Shown one piece after another: positions 59,850 to 64,000 of a DNA stretch of 64,000 nt. This DNA is from Rhyacichthys aspro. Lineage: Eukaryota > Chordata > Actinopteri > Gobiiformes > Rhyacichthyidae. The position numbers were made by a program, and so were the translations under genes. Each line of letters starts with the position of its first letter. Within the stretch, counting starts at the first letter, position 1. The notes beneath the pieces are model-generated. The model saw nothing but the letters and a program-made list of their open reading frames with translations. It searched no databases and was not told the DNA's origin. The DNA is taken from NCBI GenBank assembly GCA_036850595.1, contig CM072158.1, positions 17,685,422 to 17,749,421 of the forward strand, read 5' to 3'.

Positions 59850-62830
59850 ATGTATAAGAATGCCCCATGTGAACACAGTAAGAGCATAGCTTCAGTTCTA
59901 TCCAAATATGTCTACCTTGTTATTTTTCATTTGCACATATCGAGCAAGTACGCTAAGAATCAACAGCTAAAAGAATCAGCATATTTCTGCATGGGCCAAA
60001 AGCCATTATTTTAGCTAATATGCATTTGTACAATATTTATGTCTAACAGAGCACTGTACATTTTACCCTAATTAAGATTCTGTGGCTTTTGCCAGCCATA
60101 TTCTAATCTCACCTAAAAGCATCCAGTGACTTTTAGCATGTAGCCTTAAGCTGTTGCAGCCTCAGTGACATTAAAGCAGCTAAATATTGACCTTCTAACT
60201 AATGTTCTCTACCCACTAACTGACAGCACACACAAGTTGTCAGTCAGTTGCCATTTTCCAAAACCATCTTATTTGTCTTCAATTAGATACGCTTAATTTT
60301 GTTAAATTAAAAAAAATACATGAACTGATTGAAACACTTTAATTATTTAACTTCAAAGAAAGAAACAGCTTTTCTACCATGTTTGACTGAAAATTCATTA
60401 TCTTTCCTTGGACTCTGGTATTGTTCCTGAAGTGCTCTTGCGTAAATCACAACTTTTATTTCAGCCGATGACAGGTCCAACTGTGAACGCTGGAAAAGGA
60501 TAGCTTAGCAATAGCCTTGCGCTTAAGAACCAATCATTATTGAGCTACAGGCCTGAGGAACATAATCTTTTTCATTTGGTTAATATTGCCGTTGCCATGG
60601 TAATTCTGTGATTGACACAGACGGTCCACAGACAAATTATCTAGCATAGTGTACTGCTTTGGTTTTATGATTGGGTAAAAAAAATTGTGTCATTTGGGAT
60701 AGGAATATCAATTTTGAGATTGACATTATTTATGTGCACCTCTGGTCCTGTTTTACTTAATGCAGACTACACCATTCCAGAACTCATGTTAAGACAATGA
60801 GTCTTATACATTGTAGCAGTGGCATTTACAAACCAAAGCAATACATTTTCAATTCACAAAAGGACACTGGACACTAATTGCAATTTTGCAACTAGATCAT
60901 TTTGGAAAAAGCCAACCACTAAGAGGTGACTAAGTTAGTGTGCTGTTAGTGAGTGAGTAGAGAGCATTAGTGTGTGGCTCAATATGTAGCTGGCGTAGCA
61001 GTAGATTTAGGTTACACAGCTAAAGACTACAAGCTACAAGTGATTGGAATTGGACTCATTGCCCGTTATCTCAAAGGCTTGATTGTAGTTGTTGCTGCTG
61101 AGGGTTTTAAGGTTTAGGGGGCAATTACATATTTACATAGGGCCAAGTAGGTTCAAACAGCTTTTTTTCTTTAATAAATAAAATCGTGATTTAAAAACTA
61201 AGTTATCTTTGTGTAATATTTAAATGAGTTTGATGCTTTGAAACATTTAATTGTGACAAAAAAAAAATAGGAAAAAAGGAAGGGGCCAATACTTTTTAAC
61301 AGCACTGTACATATATACTGTACTCCAGGGCTATGAAAAAAATTATTACAACCTGTTATTAGTATTGTAGTTTTCCATTTGCTAACAGTAAAAATATGAA
61401 AATACAATAGCTAATAGGTTTTTAGCTGCCTGTAGTCTAAGTATCTGTTTTTAACTTAACCGAATGAAAATGAATGAGAAATGCCATTGCTTTGGTTACC
61501 ATCCTTTATATCTCACTTATCTGAGCTCAACAAGCCATTACCTTGTAGTCCCTGTCCTAAACACCAACTATAGGCAAGTAATGAGCAATTAAAACTGAAT
61601 TGACCTTCAGGTAATGTGCCCTCACCAGCTTCAACCCCATTTTAATCTAATAACCAATCAGTTTCGAGCAGCAGAAGGCCACAGCTAATGTCACTTTTCA
61701 TGCTGTGTACTCCATTGACCTGCTCTTTTTTATTGTATTGCATTATTCCATTGTCACTTATTTGTATTCATGTCTTTTTATATTGTTGATAGGACAACTT
61801 TCATTCTAGTCATTTTCCATTAGAGGCTGTTTTGTTTACTATCTGGAAATGGCTCATATGTCAGAGTATCACATGGATCAGTACTGTGTGATTTATCTGT
61901 TTTTCTCTATAATCATCTGTGATAAAAATGGATTTCTTCGTCTGGGAAATCCATGATGGGGAAATAAATGCACAAAATGTCTACCTGACTGCAGACATGA
62001 TTTTCTAAAGATGAAATTGCGTGTGTTTCTCAATGGTATGGTATGAATGCCTGTACAATGGGGTCTGTGGTCAATGATGTTTTCCTCATTTGCACTTGAC
62101 CTTGTACATAACATTGTGTACTAAAGCATATCTCGATATATTTCGTTTCAGAGACCGGTGGATGAATCCTTCTCAAGGAAGGGATTATCTGAGGACACAT
62201 GTAATAGTGTTGTTTCACTGTACACTACAGATATGTCATTAAAAAATCTTACCTTAAACCTGGTTAAAAACTGATGGTGCTTTTCACATTCAGTGTTTTA
62301 ACATCGAAGCTGAAAGGGTGTATTGGTACTTTATATTTGTTTAAGAAAAAAAGTAATTTGTTAGAGGGGAAATAAAGCAATGCAACTACTAACTGCAACT
62401 TTATACCGTTTCTACTGTACTTGCAGCTGTTGAAAATGCCATGGCTGAATCATGTCAAAAAGGTTATTCTGAAACAAGAGCTGTGAAATGTGTATTAAAC
62501 ACCACCATACAGGACAAATACTAACCTGTTTCATTTTTGTCAAGTTGGTTCTAAAGGCAATACAATCTGTATTTACTTGTAATATTAAGTGTGGCATATA
62601 CTGAAGCGAATGTCCAGTGTTGTTTGTCCAAGTGGGTTTTTCATACCCAATATGGCAGACATTCCGTGCATGAACCGAGTAAATTGAGTGGCAGCCATGG
62701 ATGTATAATAAGATCTGGATAAGGCACCGCCCCCTTATGTATGCCACCAATTTGATTTGTGGCCAGTCGAGGGATTACAACAAAAAAAATCCTGTGTTGT
62801 CCAAAAAAGATTTTCCCCATAGACCGCAAT

Positions 62831-62832
<2 letters not shown>
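59850..62832. other. Intergenic, AT-rich; Tc1-type end at about 61240-61311
   Basis: No supported gene is present. About 61265-61311 reads GGGGCCAATACTTTTTAACA then GCACTGTA, the usual form of a Tc1-like terminal inverted repeat; the partner end was not found. A weak member of the repeat family at 29480 lies at 60935-61060. About 62690-62830 has the look of a fish dispersed repeat but has no second copy here. Confidence 0.45.

Positions 62833-62926
<94 letters not shown>
62833..62926 (+). repeat. (AAT)n microsatellite
   Basis: About 31 perfect trinucleotide units run over 94 bp with no interruption. Perfect arrays of this length are usually highly polymorphic. The all-Asn and all-Ile/Leu ORFs over it are artefacts. 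Confidence 0.98.
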
Positions 62927-62927
<1 letters not shown>

Positions 62928-64000
62928 TCAAGAATAAAGGCCTCTTTTTTGGCTAACCGGACAGTTATGGCAATGAACAACGTACACTGATAATAATAAC
63001 CGACCATGTTTTTTTTTTTTTTACTCATTCAGCATCCTGTGGCAACATGTGAATAAGAATTACTCTGTTTTCAGTTTGTCTGGTAAGTATAGGGGCATTT
63101 TAGCCTGGTTAGCTTTTAATATAATCAAAATAGCTGCTGTTTGCCACTTTGAAAAATTACTCTAGCATAAATACCCATTAGCATACTTACTTACTTACAT
63201 AATTTCACAGACTCTGCCTTTTTGGAGTAAATGAATATTTAAAGTGAGATACTGTAAGGCGTAATGTAAATGTGTACTGTAGTATTGAAACTGCAGCTAC
63301 AAAGAGAGATTGTGCCAAAAATGTCCTAAGGCCCAACTCCAGCAGTGTTCACTCAAGGAGGGGATGGACTAGTCAACTTGGTCCATGTTATACCTTGATC
63401 TAGTGTCAGTGAATACACCACAGCACCTGCTCTGAATGGACTCCACTAATTGCAGCTGTTAAAGAGCTCTGTGGATACATTTAAGGCACAAGCATCAAAT
63501 TCAACTCTGTGTTGCTCCTCAGTTACTAAATGGCCCTTATTTACTAAACAACAATTCTTTATTTATCTAGAGGCATGAGAGGAATATTGATGTGTGCTTC
63601 CAAACCTCACTAAATACACTTTTTATACATTTTTTCAACATGTGTAACAATACAACCAGATGTTAGCTTTTTAGAAAGTGTTACAAGGAGCTGGCAGGTG
63701 ACCCAAAAAGCAGACCGAACAAAGGAACAGGTTCAGAGTTTTTTTTGACAGGCAACAGAGATGAGGTAAGTTCAGAGCTAGGGGTGCTGAAGCTGGAGGT
63801 AAATGCTGAGTTGGGTGAAGCGACAAACTGAAAAAGAGATCCAAATTAACTTCAAGGAGCTAGGAGCAAAAAACCTTCAAAGACTTTACCACTCTAGTGA
63901 ATCAGATGAACTGGCGGAGAGTGGAGTCAGGACCAGGTTGAAATACTGCTGGGTTGATTGAAGATGGACCACAGGTGAGTAACTAGAAGCAGCTGCAGTG
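62927..64000. other. Intergenic; candidate repeat at 63660-64000
   Basis: No gene is supported. From about 63660 the composition changes to a purine-rich, less AT-rich style (GACCCAAAAAGCAGACCG, then GGTTCAGAG, GACAGGCAACAGAGATGAGG and CAGCTGCAGTG). This resembles the ends of fish interspersed repeats, and it runs off the window edge. The class is undetermined. Confidence 0.3.

Noticed and set aside
62641..63028. ORFs made almost only of Asn, Ile or Leu
   Set aside because: They are six-frame readings of the (AAT)n microsatellite and have no real coding content.
1..64000. Search for CRISPR arrays, bacterial operons or phage-like systems
   Set aside because: The window is vertebrate nuclear DNA with spliced genes. 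The regular repeats are microsatellites and minisatellites without spacer diversity.

Overview
This window is vertebrate nuclear DNA, almost certainly from a ray-finned (teleost) fish. The genes have many small exons with GT-AG introns. The repeats are a typical fish mix: Tc1-like and hAT DNA transposons, LINE 3' ends, and a Penelope-like retroelement with a GIY-YIG endonuclease. The gene order top2b - ngly1 - oxsm matches TOP2B - NGLY1 - OXSM on human chromosome 3p24. The species cannot be named from the sequence alone.

Layout. (1) 1-3,500: a tandemly duplicated block of glutamine tRNA genes, with three intact copies (two anticodon CTG, one TTG) and four broken ones. (2) 3,982-10,132 (+): a complete 13-exon SLC1-family amino-acid transporter of 514 residues, with very unusual residues in its transport core. 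(3) 12,353-33,206 (-): complete DNA topoisomerase II beta (top2b), 36 coding exons, 1,598 residues, with a LINE tail, an hAT MITE and other repeats in its introns. (4) 34,263-39,333 (-): complete peptide:N-glycanase (ngly1), 12 exons, 639 residues, with a 3'-truncated-type LINE remnant in intron 10. (5) 39,803-41,611 (+): complete mitochondrial 3-oxoacyl-ACP synthase (oxsm), 2 exons, 464 residues. It is divergent from ngly1 across a 469-bp shared promoter region. (6) 41,612-64,000: a gene-poor stretch. It holds hAT elements built around a minisatellite, a decayed Tc1-like transposase, a tandemly arranged and broken Penelope-like element (53.5-57.0 kb) whose first ORF looks like an SGNH-esterase-type protein, a long (AAT)n microsatellite, and a few unique segments that could be conserved non-coding elements.

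How the genes relate. top2b (relief of DNA topology in the nucleus), ngly1 (cytosolic deglycosylation of misfolded glycoproteins) and oxsm (mitochondrial fatty-acid synthesis) do not form one pathway; they are an old syntenic block. The SLC1 gene lies tail-to-tail with top2b, the position held by RARB in tetrapods. The most unusual finding is the SLC1 protein: the near-invariant NMDGT motif reads NKDGT, the acidic-substrate arginine of TM8 is cysteine, and the HP2 gate tip is rewritten, while the exons stay fully open.
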